NCBI GenBank assembly: GCA_047967505.1
Contig: CM106540.1
Length of the DNA stretch: 64,000 bases
Reading direction: 5' to 3' (one strand)
Source: Dipteris shenzhenensis
Lineage: Eukaryota > Polypodiophyta > Polypodiopsida > Gleicheniales
The notes beneath the pieces were generated by a model, which saw only the letters and a program-made list of their open reading frames with translations, made no database searches and was not told the origin of the DNA. The number at the start of each line of letters is the position of its first letter. Position 1 is the stretch's first letter. This document shows positions 31,900 to 45,238 of this stretch, one piece after another. Made by a program: the position numbers and the translations under genes.

Positions 31900-32380
31900 T
31901 GAAGGCAGATTTGGGCTCATGTGGCAGAGGTGCACCTGGTAGGAGGGTCAACCATGGGTTAAGAGGGGGGGATGGTTTGGGTGGTCCCTAGTGTAAGGGG
32001 AGCAACCAATAAGGGATCTTTGCAGGCCTGCCCACCCTCCACGTCAACATACTAATTGCCCCACACCTTCTAACACTCTCATTGGTACACCTCAGATCCC
32101 TCTGCAATCCCTTGAAATTGGGAAACACTACAGTGGAGGCCCTTTTGAGACCCCATTTCTCCCCTAATGACTAAACCCTTCATTTGTTGATAGGAATTAA
32201 ATTAGGATCAACGCTTTCTTTCTGAGGTCTCAAAATTTCCCTACAAGTACACGTTGTAATATCACAGATTTTCTTGCAAAAAAGACACACATATACAATT
32301 ACAATGGCTAAATAAGATGTGCTATTACCTTGCTTTCTGTACTATGCACTTACATCCTCTAGTGCCAGCTTTCAACTCCA
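31900..32380. other. Unassigned spacer
   Basis: No gene or element recognised. Confidence 0.35.
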
Positions 32381-33058
32381 TAATGTTTCAAATTCTCTTG
32401 CTTCGTTGTTTGTCTCCAAGAACCATTCTCTTCATTCTTGCTCTCCGTAGCTCGTTCTTTGTCTTTGAATGCTCTTGGATTTCCCTTTGAAGTTGCTCTT
32501 TCAAGTCTGAATTTATCAACATTTCTTGCACCTTCTCCATTCTTTCTTGGACATACAATGTCTTGTACATTTCCACAGTGGCCATGTTGAGTCAAAATGT
32601 ATCCATACAATCCATTCTTCCTGCCACCCACAAACCTCAATAGTGTTGTCGAATTGGAAAATGGAGGGTTTGAATTTCTCAATGGGCATTTTGGGTAAAT
32701 CTGTCTGTTGCACTATGACATGAAGTTGGGGGTAATAAACTTCACGCACCTCTTCACTTCCTACTGCTTTCAAACTGAGTGATAGAGATATTCATCACTG
32801 GGAAAGGGATATTAAAAGGAAGCTTTTATACCAAGAGACCACACCATAATATCCTCCCTTATATGAGAATGAAGATGGTAATTTCCCAAGTGATGTTGTA
32901 CTCAAGCATAGGGAGAAGGAAAGGATCAGCAAAGGCCATAATCTCAGCAAGTCGGTCTGCGCCAAAGAGAAGAGCGATACATTGTTGAAAGAAGATCTTG
33001 CGACTCAACATGACATGAACTGAAACTGATATATACCGAGGAGTTTGAAGGGGATGAT

Positions 33059-34314
33059 TGTTGGTAAACTGAAAAGAAAGAGTAGAGTGGACACAAACTC
33101 AGAATACTTGCATTATGGAATAAAGAAGAGTGAGGTCCTTAAGTAGGCACCTCATACATGCTGACTAACATCACTGATGACTTCAGAGCTCCACAATCAT
33201 CTCCTCAATCTGCTCCTAGATTCTCTCAATCATCCTATGTGGCTTTCCACCACCTAACTGTGCTTGTGGGCACCTAACTATGCCTCTAGCACTCACACAT
33301 AGAAACCAAGGTGTGCCTGAGGCATACACCTTGAGATATCCCAACATAGCCCCCCTCAAGGGAATGCCTCAGGCTATGTCAAGGATGTATCTAGTCTCAT
33401 AGTTTCTCATGCCATCTCATAAAGGATAAATCTATGGCTAGGTTCTCATGCTAGCAAGGGTTCCCATGGGTGTAAGGTAAACAGAAAGGGATAAAAAGAC
33501 CTTCCAATGGTTATCTCCCCTGCATGTACATGCACACAATGTCTGCAGGAGGTACCATGGAGCAAAAACACATACACATGGCCTACATCATAAGGTGACC
33601 AGAGGTGTTTACAAAACACAATAATTTATTTCATTCATTTTGGAGGACTATCCAGGCTGAGTACCTTGACAACAAGTTTTAGAAGATGATGCTACATAAG
33701 ATGCTATTCTAGCATTTCTGGTTTTTTGAAACTTTCAATAACATCAGTACAAGTGTGGCTTCAGTTTTGCTTTGAATTGCTATACCTGATTTTGATTGGA
33801 AAGTATTCATTTTAGCCACCTCTATGAGGGCGTTTTTCTTTGATTCCTTTCAGCTAGGTGTTCGTCCCTTCGAGGTGGATCTCCAGCAGGAAGGGCATGG
33901 GAAATGGTTGAGAACCAGAGGAGAATAAGCTTAAGCAAACTTTGGGAAGAAGAGAAAGAGATGGTGAAGAAGAAGATGATGATGTGGCAGAAATGGATCA
34001 AGGTGGATCAAATGGCTCTGATACCATGTTGGTAAACTAAAAAGAAAGAGTAGAGTGGACACAAACTCAGAATACTTGCATTATGGAATGAAGAAGAGTG
34101 AGGTCCTTAAGTAGGCACCTCATACATGCTCACTGACATCACGAATGACTTCAGAGCTCCACAATCATCTCCTCAATCTACTCCTAGATTCTCTCAATCA
34201 TCCTATGTGGCTTTCCACCACCTAACTGTGTTTGTGGGCACCTAACTGCGCCTCTAGCACTCACACATAGAAACCAAGGTGTGCCTGAGGCATACACCTT
34301 GAGATATCCCAACA
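33059..34314 (-). mobile_element. Non-autonomous LTR element, 1,256 bp, TSD ATGAT
   Basis: Direct 288-bp LTRs at 33,059-33,346 and 34,027-34,314 begin TGTTGGTAAACT and end TATCCCAACA. ATGAT is duplicated on both sides (33,054-33,058 and 34,315-34,319). The 680-bp interior has no coding frame. The primer-binding site complement (GGCTCTGATACCA, 34,014-34,026) lies inside the right LTR and a purine-rich tract (in complement) at 33,347-33,362, so the element reads on the minus strand. Size and lack of coding place it with TRIM-like elements that depend on enzymes of others. Confidence 0.95.
34014..34026 (-). promoter_or_regulatory. Primer-binding site of the TRIM-like element
   Basis: On the minus strand TGGTATCAGAGCC follows the LTR directly, complementary to initiator-Met tRNA. 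It fixes the element's orientation. Confidence 0.92.
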
Positions 34315-34319
34315 ATGAT

Positions 34320-35740
34320 TGGGTCGGATGGGTAGGTTCGAAGGAAACATTGCACCTCCTTCATATACCTTTACAATTATCTCAAAACACTCTCCAAAAT
34401 ATCATAAGACACAGAGATCCATAACTTTTAGCAGAGACATGATATCAGATATTCAAGTTTTTCTCCACAATTTTGATTCATCAAGTCAAAATGCATACCC
34501 ATATATGATGGCTTTGAACTAGATTCATAAGCGTAAAATAATATATTCCATGTCTTTGTTCCAAACAATGGTGTATCTTTACAACACCTATACATTAAAA
34601 TAAATAAACACTTTGCATACATTGTCATATTTCCACTATCAAACACTAAAGAAAGATGTCGAGATGAGGTACATTGTGCTATAATTAAACCAAAATTTGT
34701 ATTTTACTACATCATTATTGAGTGAAGGTCACCACTTACAACTTTGGTGAGGCTTTGGAATTATTAGGACGTCTTTGTGTGGCGGTGAGTCATGTTGTTT
34801 TGCCAATTTACTAAGAAGTGATATTCAGTGGAGGTGACAATTTTGGAAAAAAATCCAAACGAAGCAAGAAAGTCAAAAAATGTTGAATAGTGTTTTACTA
34901 CATTCCCAATCAACATGACATATACAAAATGCATTTGATTATATGAAAACCTATTTTACTTATCATGGATTATCAGTACTTGTCTTCATACATTGATCTA
35001 GTTAGAGTCTAGCTTATGAGTACCTACCTATCTTCATTTATGTGTAGATCCATCTTAGCATCATGTATTCACAATCTTTGTGTAAGGTATCTATTCAATC
35101 TTTTTAGAAGGTCCATTTCCTACTCTTGATTTTTTTTTAAAATGCCTTAGAGAATGTTGTACGTCTTTCATTTGTCATATCTCAATTAATATAAAATATA
35201 GTCCTTAGTGTCATTCAACTATAAATGAAACTTGCGTAAGAAATATGTTTAAGAGATGTACATGATCATTTTTTAGATTTGATGAAGAGAGAAAAAACTA
35301 TTTTGAATTTTTTTTAAAGCAATGAAATATATGTTTTCATGAGAGTAGGCTTATATTTGGGGAATGCTTAGGGCATCGGCTCAAGTGCTTTTCACGTGTA
35401 GGGCTTATAAATGTGTCATTTCAAGGTTTCTTGCATTTTGTCCTCTTGTTGATAAGGGCGTGTTTCCATTGCTTCTTTAATAGAATGATGCATCCTGACT
35501 GGTAAACACGTTGGTTATGTTATATTTTCTTTCTAGTTTATTAAGTATCCTTTGTAAAGTAGGTTCCTATGAGAGAAACAATGCTAGCAACATAGAAAAG
35601 GATGTTAATGATAAAGTGAGAGGAATGGGCAAATACAATATTTTGTGTAAGCGTAACTTGACCAAAATTAAACGATAATGGCATGGAACAATGGCAATGA
35701 TATTAACTTAGACATACCATAAGTAGTAACGTTAAGATAA
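34320..35740. other. Mostly unassigned, AT-rich
   Basis: The left 80 bp belong to the split gene; a further minus-strand frame at 34,646-34,428 (FDLMNQNCGEKLEYL) may be an upstream exon of it. From 34,660 on I see no gene. Confidence 0.35.
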
Positions 35741-35744
35741 TGCT

Positions 35745-36038
35745 ATGGAAGGAGCTTCTGTTTTTCTGTTTAGGGCAACATTTTCTCATGCGTTGAACAG
35801 AGTCCAACATTCTGCCTCTCGAGAAAATGCAATAAAAAAGAAACGCAAATCAAAACGCTTAGCTGGGTGGTTTGTTGAGAGGACTGAAAGTGACGGGAGT
35901 GTAATCACACAGGATGTCGTTGTAAGTGGGTTAAGGTTGATGGGAGTTGGAAATAATGCAATACTGTGCTTTTCTGTCTGCAAGCCTGAAGCGAATCACG
36001 CCCACACAGGATTTGTGAGGCACAAGCAAACAACATAA
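35745..36038 (+). CDS. Possible small coding exon, unknown
   Basis: A 97-codon frame with ATG and mixed composition (KKKRKSKRLAGWFVERTESD then LRLMGVGNNAILCFSVCKP). The base composition rises here compared with the flanks. No family recognised and no splice partner identified, so it may be chance. Confidence 0.25.
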   Translation: MEGASVFLFRATFSHALNRVQHSASRENAIKKKRKSKRLAGWFVERTESDGSVITQDVVVSGLRLMGVGNNAILCFSVCKPEANHAHTGFVRHKQTT

Positions 36039-36459
36039 CAAAGAAGGACAACCAGCAACAAGGACTGCATGCACACACACCATGAGTGTTTGCGCCACAT
36101 CCAGCATCTTGGACCTCGAGCTATGGCGTATACGCCCTCCAGTCTTCTCGACTTCCCCTTGTCCTTGCTCATGTCGCGTCCCATCGCCGTCGTCTGTCCT
36201 CTTCACTCCTAATCACTCGTGCCACCGTATGCAAAGCACCCACGCTTTGTCCTCCTCATCGGACATCTGATAAAGCTGTAACCGCGCAGAGAACGCCCAC
36301 ACAGAAGTTTATGGGGCAGGTGACAGGTTACCGTCCCCTCCTCAAAGGTGGCTGTCATTGGAAAGAAGTTGGGTAATGGTCTCCTCTGCTCTCTCATTTC
36401 GCGACTGCAGTTAGGTCTGTGGGCAGAACTTCAGAAGCGTCCAGGCTACAACAGGCCTG

Positions 36460-36870
36460 GTTTTGGGCAGTGATTTCGGAGCCTGGACGAAAGCATCGTT
36501 GCTACACGCGAAGGATCAACACCAATGACGTGGGAGTCATGTTATATCACATCTGTGCGATATTCTATATCCACTCACAGGCATTGAGCACCACTCCACC
36601 CAGACAGCCTCGGCCCTCCACCACCTGCTAAAGCCTCAAATTAACAGTGACTTTGGACGTCGTTGGAGCCCAGGAGCTCACAAAGCATTGAACACTACGT
36701 AAAGTCTACAGCAGTGACCTCCCAACCGTAGCTATTGAGGAAGCTCCATAATAGCAGTGACTTTGGAACCCCAGCTATGGCAATGAGAGCCAACACCAGT
36801 GACGTGCTACCCTTATTACAGTCGGTGATTGGACGCTTGGAGCCCTAGCTATGGTGATGCGAAGGCGACT
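36460..36870. repeat. Degenerate CAGTGAC-type repeat
   Basis: Motifs like CAGTGACTTTGGA...CC and AGCTATGG(T/C) recur irregularly (about 36,471; 36,647; 36,711; 36,755; 36,799; 36,824). Old minisatellite; no coding. Confidence 0.5.
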
Positions 36871-36910
36871 GAAATAGTTTTAGTGCAGGGCAACTAGAAG
36901 CTGCAAGATA

Positions 36911-37240
36911 GTGGTTGATTTATGCGATAGGGTGCATTGCATTGCGTCTGCAAGTGTTAGTGTCGTGGTGGTTGGTAAAAGCTCGCCGTTGCTACTGCTC
37001 ATCAAATCAAAGGACACAGAGGGGAAGATTTCTCTCCGCCATAGCCTCAGCCAACCCGCTTCCCCCACCTCCTCCTCGGAGTTCCATCCCATTCAATGGA
37101 CCGCCCACTGCCCCATCATCTCCATCTCCATCACCCCAGATTGCCGATCTCTGCACCTCCCTGCTCTTGACGTGATGTCCTCGTACTCTCGGCGCTTCCC
37201 CCTCACGCCCACCTTGTGCCCTTGCCTTGAGGCTTGATAC
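36911..37240 (+). other. GC-richer open frame, unknown
   Basis: Two overlapping plus-strand frames and one minus-strand frame are open through this GC-richer stretch. One reads Ser/Pro-rich (SQPASPTSSSEFHPIQW). It could be part of a decayed gene 5' region; none of the frames carries a motif I know. Confidence 0.2.
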
Positions 37241-37474
37241 CTCAGCTCCTTGGCTTTTTATTCGTTTCCTCACGGCCGCGCCAAAAAGAAAAATTGACGA
37301 ATGGAGTCACGAGCCTACCAGGTCGCGACTCTCAAGCAACTGGGCAGAAGCAAAAGAAAAGAAGTAAAGCAACTTAGCAAGTAATTTACTGCTCTAGTCA
37401 AAGTCCAGCGACTTATTAAAGAGATACTCTTGAAAGTTCACGCAGTCCAATTACTCATTTATCAAGCTTAGGCT

Positions 37475-37806
37475 ATAGTACCTTCTTTTCCACTTCCGAG
37501 ATTTAACTCAATGCTAAGTAAGATTAGTTTTGCAATAAAATTGACGACTTTGTTATTAAAGTAAACAGAGCAAAAAGGGGCACTGCCCAAAGCCCGCGCA
37601 TACAGACAAGCAGGAGTTACCCACTCAGGTATCGGCAGAGCTCAAAAACGAAGAAAAAAAGACTAGTTTTGCAATCCATTTTAAATGCTTCCAAAAAATT
37701 CCTTGACCAACTCTCTTTTCCATTTCGAGATTTCAGTCAATCCTAGCTAAGACATTTTTTGCAATCCATTTCAAATGCTTACTACTAAATTCCTTGACCA
37801 ACTTTA
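37475..37806. repeat. Interspersed direct repeats
   Basis: The module TTTTCCA(C/T)TTC(C)GAGATTT...CAAT... occurs at about 37,487 and 37,718. The module TTGCAATCCATTT(T/C)AAATGCTT...AAATTCCTTGACCAAC occurs at 37,667 and 37,758. An old tandem array of about 100-230 bp periods. Confidence 0.65.
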
Positions 37807-37809
37807 ACA

Positions 37810-39110
37810 TCATGAAATGCCTACTACAATTCCTAGGAACTCTAACATCACCAAATCTCAACATGGAGTGATCATACAAGGCCTTAAAACAAAACTAAGA
37901 TATTTCCACTCTCTAAAACTAAACTTCACTCCTTTACAGACTATCAATACTTATATACTCACACTCACACTCAAGCACTTTGACTCTAAGCTTCTAGGCT
38001 TATTTATAAGTTTTGCACTACTATTTTACGAGTTTGAGTGAGGGTTTTGGTTTTGGGCCTTGGCTATATGTAGTTACGTCAAACCACACCATGTCTTTAA
38101 TGAGATGATGTCAGGTGGTCAATAAAGGATGCACTAAATAAAAACTAGCTTAATAGATGTGAAGCATCATTGGCTTTTACTTTTGCAAAAGCAGCATGAA
38201 ACCACAAGTGTTGAAGCGCTAAACTCTTGTTTTCACTTATGACCTAATAGAAAGCAAAAATTGCTTTCATATGGTAGATAACATTTTGTCCAAGTTATTT
38301 TCTCAATGAACTTTCTGGTTTGTTGAACGTATATAATTATCACTGCAAAATCATGTAGATTGTGCTGTTGTACTCTTAAGAACAAGATTAAGACTCTAAT
38401 TGGCATCGATTAGATAAGATCTTCATCCCTAAAGATTGACTATGCTTGCAACAACGATCTTGCGCTCTTGGTTTTTATGGATATGACCGGTGGGCATTGG
38501 ATCTCCTCTTTATTTTAAAGTTGTGTGGAGTCATATAGCTACATAAGTTTTCTTTATGTGATTGAGCCTCTTATTGCTCCATGTGGGAATGTAAAAGCTT
38601 GATATGCCAGTGTGTTAAATCCAAAGGAACACAAATACTGAGTGCAAGATGGTGTAATCAACTAGGGGAGACTGGGTGACACTGTATCAAGAAGCTTCTT
38701 ATCATTAAGTGTATTCTTTCATTGCTTTTGATTTTGTTTTAAATATTGTTGATTCTATAAAAGTAAGAACCTTTTCCATCCTTATGTCCTAGATCAAGCC
38801 TCTCTCTGGTTATGGGTGTTCATCTTCTTGTCCAAACACTCACCATAACTTTCTTACTTGAAATCGAAAAATAGTAATCCAACCAATCAAAATAATCAAC
38901 GCATACGCTTTGAACAAGACATCACGGGCCGTTTTCATCAATCATGATCACAACGTTGATTTGTGATGCATCTTTGATAACTTTTGCATATCAACACAAA
39001 ACCTAGCGATCAAGTAGTCGAAACGATTAGAAAGAATATTCTGTGAATGTTCGTGTTGTCAAATTGACAAAAATAATATTGCTTTCTTCTCACAGTCATG
39101 CTAGCCAGTA
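37810..39110. other. Unassigned sequence
   Basis: No gene recognised. The stretch just left of 39,113 is probably interior of the LTR element whose LTR follows. Confidence 0.35.
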
Positions 39111-39112
39111 GA

Positions 39113-39477
39113 CTCTGATACCATGTTGAGAGGAAGAGAAAGAGGAGAGAGACAGACACAAGAATTGTTCCCAAGGAAGTGATTCTATTCATAGATCATA
39201 GGCATTTATATAGTTGAGAACTAGGCTGAGTTAGGGTGAGCGATATATAGCTCTAACAAATATATCACTTATTTATAAGGTGAGCACTCTAGGGTTAATA
39301 TAGTCATGGTATCTCCCTCTAGCTTCATGCTTCTAAAGAGCCTTGCAACTCATTGCTTAGCCTTTCTAGGTGCTATTTTCCTATTATGCCTACAAATAGG
39401 TTAAGTGCAACTTATTACAGATGTACAATAGTTCTCTAGGACCAAGTCTGCACTATGGCACATATAGAACTGCAACA
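39113..39477 (-). mobile_element. LTR with adjacent primer-binding site, element otherwise unresolved
   Basis: CTCTGATACCA at 39,113-39,123 is the minus-strand primer-binding site, followed directly by TGTTGAGAGG. The sequence runs to GCAACA at 39,477, so the likely LTR (39,124-39,477, 354 bp) has TGTTG...CAACA ends. I found no second LTR, so it is a remnant. It is a different family from the 33 kb element. Confidence 0.7.
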
Positions 39478-39479
39478 AA

Positions 39480-40500
39480 TACAAGCGTTAACGTCCTCAT
39501 TTCCTTGCTTCTTCTATGCTATATTAGTGATTTGGGTTGACATCATGGGAAGTGGCTATCTTAGTGAGCATAATATGTAAGCTCTTGATTTTTGGCACAA
39601 GGCTGAACCATCATGTCCTACAAGGGAGTAGGCACTACCACAATTACTTCCACCCTCTTACATAGAGTCCTATGTCAAATCTTCCATGCTAAGAGGCTTC
39701 ATCGCAGTTGGAAGCTAAATCTCTAGACGAGTTCTCATTGTTTTTGTAAGCCCTTGATCTGAAATTTTTAAAAGGTCTAAGTCATGTGATAAACATGTAG
39801 AACATGAATATCTACAAGTTTCATAGCACTCACAATTAGGCTAGAGTTAATATAGTAATAAAAATGCCTATACTTTGGATTTCATACTATTTTTGAAAGG
39901 GCTCAAATGGAGAAAGTTTATATGCATTGTCTTTAGAATAAATTATATGCCTATAAACTTCATTGGCACTAGTTGAGCCTATACTCTAATCTTGGAACTA
40001 TCTAGGAGGGTTACATGTGAAATAATCCATTTATAAAATGTGTCCTACATGTACAAGGGGTATTAAGAAAACTCCTACTTAACACATGAGTCTTACATTT
40101 GTTTCATCTTACCAAAATTTATATTTTGTAATTTGTGAATAAAAGAACCCCTTCTCTATGTAGATTTTGTAAATTTTCTACATCAAAGGACCCCTAATTT
40201 TGAACCCACTCCTTGGAATTACATATTTTAAAGGATATAAAATACATGGGATGTACACATGTCCCTAACCATTTATGGATAACATATCTACACACCCAAT
40301 TGATGTAGCCAACACTCTAGCTTTCAAAAGCACATTATACTTAATTTATCCCATCAAAATAATACATAATAGAACACCATTAAAAAATAAAACATAATAA
40401 AATATCATTCAAAAGACAACACACCAAGGCAAGACCATAGAGAAGGAATCGGCAATATTGAGGTAGTGAGGGAAAGACAAGTGAAGAGAGGGAGATATTA
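39480..40500. other. No gene seen
   Basis: AT-rich, no motif-bearing frame on either strand. Confidence 0.4.
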
Positions 40501-40510
40501 AAGTAGTAAG

Positions 40511-40515
<5 letters not shown>

Positions 40516-40567
<52 letters not shown>
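40516..40567. repeat. (GA)n microsatellite
   Basis: About 26 uninterrupted GA repeats. Confidence 0.92.
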
Positions 40568-40572
<5 letters not shown>

Positions 40573-40599
40573 GGGAATCCCACACTTGCTTCTACTACA

Positions 40600-41935
40600 G
40601 CCAGATGAAACCCACTTATGAGTGTAGATGAGGCACAGGTAAGCTTTCCATACTCTAGACATAGTAATTCCTATCAATTGTGTAGCCATGAATTCTATCT
40701 ATGGATTATAATTGATTGTAGAATAAATTAATATTAATCCCTACTTGATGGACCAAGGCATATCTAGTCACAACATCTTACTTGTTGTAATGCCTACACA
40801 ACTATGTTTTCCATGAGATCACATTTGACTTTTAAGTAATTTGAGAGTATATTCATAGTATTGACGTCCAAGCCTTTTTTAAAACCATGATACATATAGT
40901 AAAGAGCTGTATATATAAAAGATATTCTAAAGTAGAAACACAAAAGAAAATACACTTAAATGATATGGCTTCATCATTGGCACTCCATTGGTTTTTGGAA
41001 ATGGGCTTGGTGGGTTAGGGACATGTACTGACATGTATCCATACCTGCAAAGTCACATTTGACCTCGAGTTATGATTTTTAGGTTGGAAAATAACCAATA
41101 AATGGTGTTGAGTCTTAAGCATAGTCCAATCATTAAGAATGAGGGACACTAGCAACAATGAGATGAAAGGCTTGTTCTCTTCAAGTACAATTGATGATCA
41201 ATTCAATGCCCATTACAAACCACTATGCATTTGTTTCAACTTAAAGATGTTACACTTGGTAATTAGGAAGACTTCAGCTTATGTAAGAGAAGACTACAAT
41301 CCATGATATCTTAGGAATAGCTTCATGAGTCATAATGGTGACTAATGTACTTGATTAAACCTTTGGCAACAATAATAAGATCCTTGGCCTCATATCTAAT
41401 TGGATTGGGGAAACGTATTTGGCTATTGTGTCTATGTTGCCATAAGATATGTCATGCATCACTCCGCCCCTTCCCCCCCATCACTCCCTACTTGTTTTGA
41501 ATTTTTTCATTCACTTCACATTAATATAGGGTGCCCCTCAAGGATGCCAAGAAGAACTATCTCCAAGGAACTAAGGGTGGATGATTACCTATTTAGAAAT
41601 CCTATGTATTGATCTCATTCGTAGAACTCAACTTATTAATATTTCCTGTAGTGGTATCTCAATGTCTAATGGGCTCCCCATGGCCATTTTGGAGGGCTAA
41701 GGAATGCATGCCTAATGTAGCTACCCACCACATCGTAGATGATCTTGTGGTGGCCTCATCAGGCTAGTGTTTGCATTATAGCTAGATTATTATGCTAGGG
41801 ATCATATCATGGCTATGCTAAGCTAATGTTGTAATGAGTCTAGTTGCCACCCAATCATGCAAAAGCAATGTGCATGTATTTGCAAGAAGTTGGGGTCTCC
41901 ATGCTCACACACCAAAGACATTGCTTATTGTGGTA
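40600..41935. other. No gene seen
   Basis: Short frames only; no element structure recognised. Confidence 0.4.
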
Positions 41936-41937
41936 TT

Positions 41938-41959
41938 CCCTCCCTCTCTGTCTCTCTCT

Positions 41960-41998
<39 letters not shown>

Positions 41999-42037
41999 TC
42001 TCGTGCTCGCCCTCCCTCCCTCCCTCCCTCCCTTCCT

Positions 42038-42095
<58 letters not shown>

Positions 42096-42120
42096 CACAC
42101 ACACACACACACACACACAA
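41938..42120. repeat. Compound (CT)n-(CCCT)n-(CT)n-(CA)n
   Basis: CT arrays flank a CCCT/CCTT tetranucleotide stretch (42,010-42,045) and pass into (AC)n at 42,094-42,119. Ser/Leu frames are artefacts. Confidence 0.92.
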
Positions 42121-42124
42121 TTTT

Positions 42125-44750
42125 GAAGGCTAATAAGTATGACAAAGTTACCGAAAAGTGCCAGCTAGTCACTCTTAGGTCTTGGTATGCATGGAATGTG
42201 GTGGGATTGCCACTCTTGAAACTAGGTAAATGTTCTTGGGAGAATCCAACCCTCTTGTAGTATGCTGGGGGGCCAAGATAGGGGGGGCTTATAGTGTCAT
42301 CTCTTGAACACCTTAGTGAAAATGTGATGGAAGATTGGATGACCAGAAACTATAAAGAAATGAGTCATTCCTATCCTTGACCTTTTTTCTTGGCAAGCAC
42401 ATGAAAGGCATGGGATTTTGGACAGGAAGGAGCTAGATGAGACCATGGGCCAATATAAATAATAAGGTTGAGAGTGCTTTTATGCATTAGAGAATTGGTC
42501 AAGTCCTTGGCATGCAATCTTTGCATTTTGTGCTTTTTTCTCTCATAGAGTGGAAAGTCTATTGGAAGAAGTATTGTGGCTTTGTGCACCTCCCTTAGCA
42601 TTGGCATGTTTGGTGCAGTGCTAGGCAGGTTTTGGTTGGCATTTATGGCGGTTTCAAATAGTAGTGTGGGTCACACGGTTGAAGTTATCCTATTTGACAT
42701 TGTGGGACACCTCTACTATGTTTTAAGGTACGTAACATGGGGAAACGACTTATCATACATGTTTTTGAGGATGCCAGACATGTAGCATTTACTTGATGCA
42801 AGAGTGTGCTCTAAGAGTTGCATATTCTAGGAGAACTCCTTAGTATTTTTGTTCAGTGTGAATTTTTATTCTTGTAGCAAACTTGGGCTTCGATCATGGT
42901 AGCAAAGAGCTGATTGAAGAATTTTTTGATCAGGCTCACTAATGTGGTTGTAGGCTCTACACAAGGTCTTACTATACGAGCCTATCGTTAGTTATTGGTA
43001 TCCCAGCTATGTAATAAACATTCAGGTCCTAGGTGCACTGAGTTTGGAGTTGACATGCACATAAAATTTCAAAATATATGGGTGAATTGAAAAGGTCAAA
43101 AGTGAAGGCAAGCACTGAGCATGTGGAATGGTTCTAACCTGGGGGAGGGGGATGTGAAGAAAGAAGAAGAAAAAGCCATAGAATGTGGAATGCATGCTCA
43201 AAGTGTGGTGATGGAGGAAGAAGGAAAGAAGAAAGAAGGGATGGGAAATGGAATGAAGAGATAAAATAAGGGAGGTGAAGGGTGAAAAGGAGAGGTGGGA
43301 GTAGGTGTAGTGTACAATGAAACTGCTTTACAATTTCAAAAACCCGTAAAACTTTTCATGTTATAGTTATATTTTGGCCTTGGAGCTTGAAAGATGTTAG
43401 GAAAGACCTCAAAGGTGGAAAGTTATAGGTCTCTCTTCCTACAAACCCTTTACCTTTTTTCCCCACCCCACTCGCACACACACACACTGACATGGCCATA
43501 TATAAGGGGAACATCTGTTCGTGGCCTTCACTGATAGGTCATAGGGGGACTTCTCGAAAGGATTGAATGTGGGTAGCTAGGTGACTGCCAAAACTGCTTT
43601 GTTGTCACCTGCTGCATAAGCATATAGTCTAAAGTTCTATGTGAACATTGGTGTATGCAAACCCAGGAGGTGGAGAGACACATGTTTCGCTATCTACAAG
43701 CCTGCAAACCTCTCGCAAACCTAAAACCTAAAGAGTTAGAAGTAGTGCTCACAAAAACCTGTTTATAATACACTTTTTTGATAGAATTGAGAAATCGAGG
43801 TTGGGATTTGAGATTACCTTAAATTTTAAGGACATAGATTTAGGATTCTCCTTAGACTGGGTTCACAAATGCTCGATTGCTTTAGCTAGGAAATGGTGTT
43901 CGTGAGTTGATGTATTTCATACATGACTAGACATTAGAATAGTTTCTACCCATTATAATAGATCAACATGAGATGGGGCCCTTAGACTTCCTCTCTTTGG
44001 CTATCCACACGTTGGGCAGCCTACGAAGGCCTGATAAAAAGAAGCAGCACAAAGGACATGAAATTCCACGAAGTATTTCATGCGGGCCTCTTCACCCTCC
44101 CCTTGTTTGCCTATGTGTGAACCTGCCTTATGTTAAGGGCTTGATGATGCGAGGCCAAAAATTCATCGAACTGAAAATGAGTACCACGGTCACTCGATGA
44201 GGTTAGATTAATGGAGCGTTCATTGGTTGAATGTTTTGCTGTAAACTTGTATTTATGGCTTTGACGTGAGGCTTTGATGGGAGTTTCATTAGGTGGAGTC
44301 CATTTAGGAAAGGTTCCATTGGCTAGAGTCTATTTAATGTAGTCAAGGAAGTTGCTTCTCCAACAACACCAAGGAGGGGCTGCGGTTTCCCTTTGACAAG
44401 CAAAGCTTTTTAAAGAATTATTTCAGCTACTTTGCGAATTTGAGGACATGAGTGACCAAGCCGTAAGGGGTTAAACAAGCTGAATGATAAGAAATCATTC
44501 ATAAGGCCTGCCAAAGATGGATGGAGAGAGAGAGAGAGTTGCAATGCGGTAGATTTCTCTTTTGAAAAGGAGAAATCCTAACTAAGGCCTTCCCCTTGAA
44601 AGTTAAGGGGCAGGCCAAAAAATGTTGGTTCTGAGGGCTGTTGCTTGCCGGCAGTGGTAATGAGCAAGGGTGTCATGTGAAGAAGGCGCAGGGGGACAAC
44701 TACTACTACTACGGTAGACAAGTCAATGTCAATGAGTAAGAGAGGGAGTC
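42125..44750. other. Gene-poor region upstream of the NAC-like gene
   Basis: I found no convincing frame. The frames at 42,371-42,607 (minus) and 43,973-44,200 (plus) lack motifs. The last few hundred bases include a short GA run at 44,527 and should hold the NAC-like gene's promoter; I see no unambiguous TATA box. Confidence 0.4.
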
Positions 44751-44759
44751 AACATATGA

Positions 44760-45238
44760 GAGAGTGAGAGTGTGGCCATTTTCTTTTACTCTACCCACGT
44801 TGCGCCCCACAGAATCCTTGCTGAGAATTCTTCGTTCCCAAAAGCGCGGCATCTTAAATTCCCCTCACCTGCTCCACGCTTCCAACAACAAGCTGCAGCG
44901 TACAACAAGCTGCAAGGCCCCCTCCCCTTCCCTCCCTCCACGACCCTTTGACCTCTTGCTGTTCCCCCTTCCCCCCCCACTCCTCCTCCTCATTCATCCC
45001 TTCCTCCCAGATTTGTTTCCAGATTCTACACCCCTCCCTCCCCTTAGATCTCTTTGTAGATTTTTTCACCTCGCCTTTCTTCCACGTTCCTTGCCTTTGC
45101 TTCTCTCCTTTTCATCTTTATCGTTTTTGTTTCACCCTGCTCCCTCGCCTTTGCTCTCACAACCAGGATCACTACTCTCGCGGTGCAGTCGCCTTTTCCT
45201 TCAGCTTTCCTCATCCTTCGTAACTGCTATCCGTTCCG
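44760..45238 (+). promoter_or_regulatory. Pyrimidine-rich 5' leader of the NAC-like gene
   Basis: About 350 bp of C/T-dominated sequence directly before the start codon, typical of plant 5' UTRs. A 163-codon open frame across it is Pro/Leu/Ser-rich and out of frame with the gene, so I treat it as untranslated or an upstream ORF. The transcription start is not determined. Confidence 0.5.

Larger units (their letters stand above)
32388..34400 (-). pseudogene. Unknown minus-strand gene split by an LTR element
   Basis: Read on the minus strand: EIIVKVYEGGAMFPSNLPIR ends at 34,315. Removing the LTR element with one target copy lets the frame continue at 33,058 through the SRKIFFQQCIALLFGADRLA segment. 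Downstream are segments with PQLHVIVQQTDLPKMP and, in another frame, a coiled-coil-like part KVQEMLINSDLKEQLQREIQ ending at 32,388. Stops and frame changes show it was decaying independently. Family unknown. Confidence 0.5.

Noticed and set aside
42371-42607. 78-codon minus-strand frame
   Set aside because: No motif, no splice partner and no homologous copy in the window; indistinguishable from chance.
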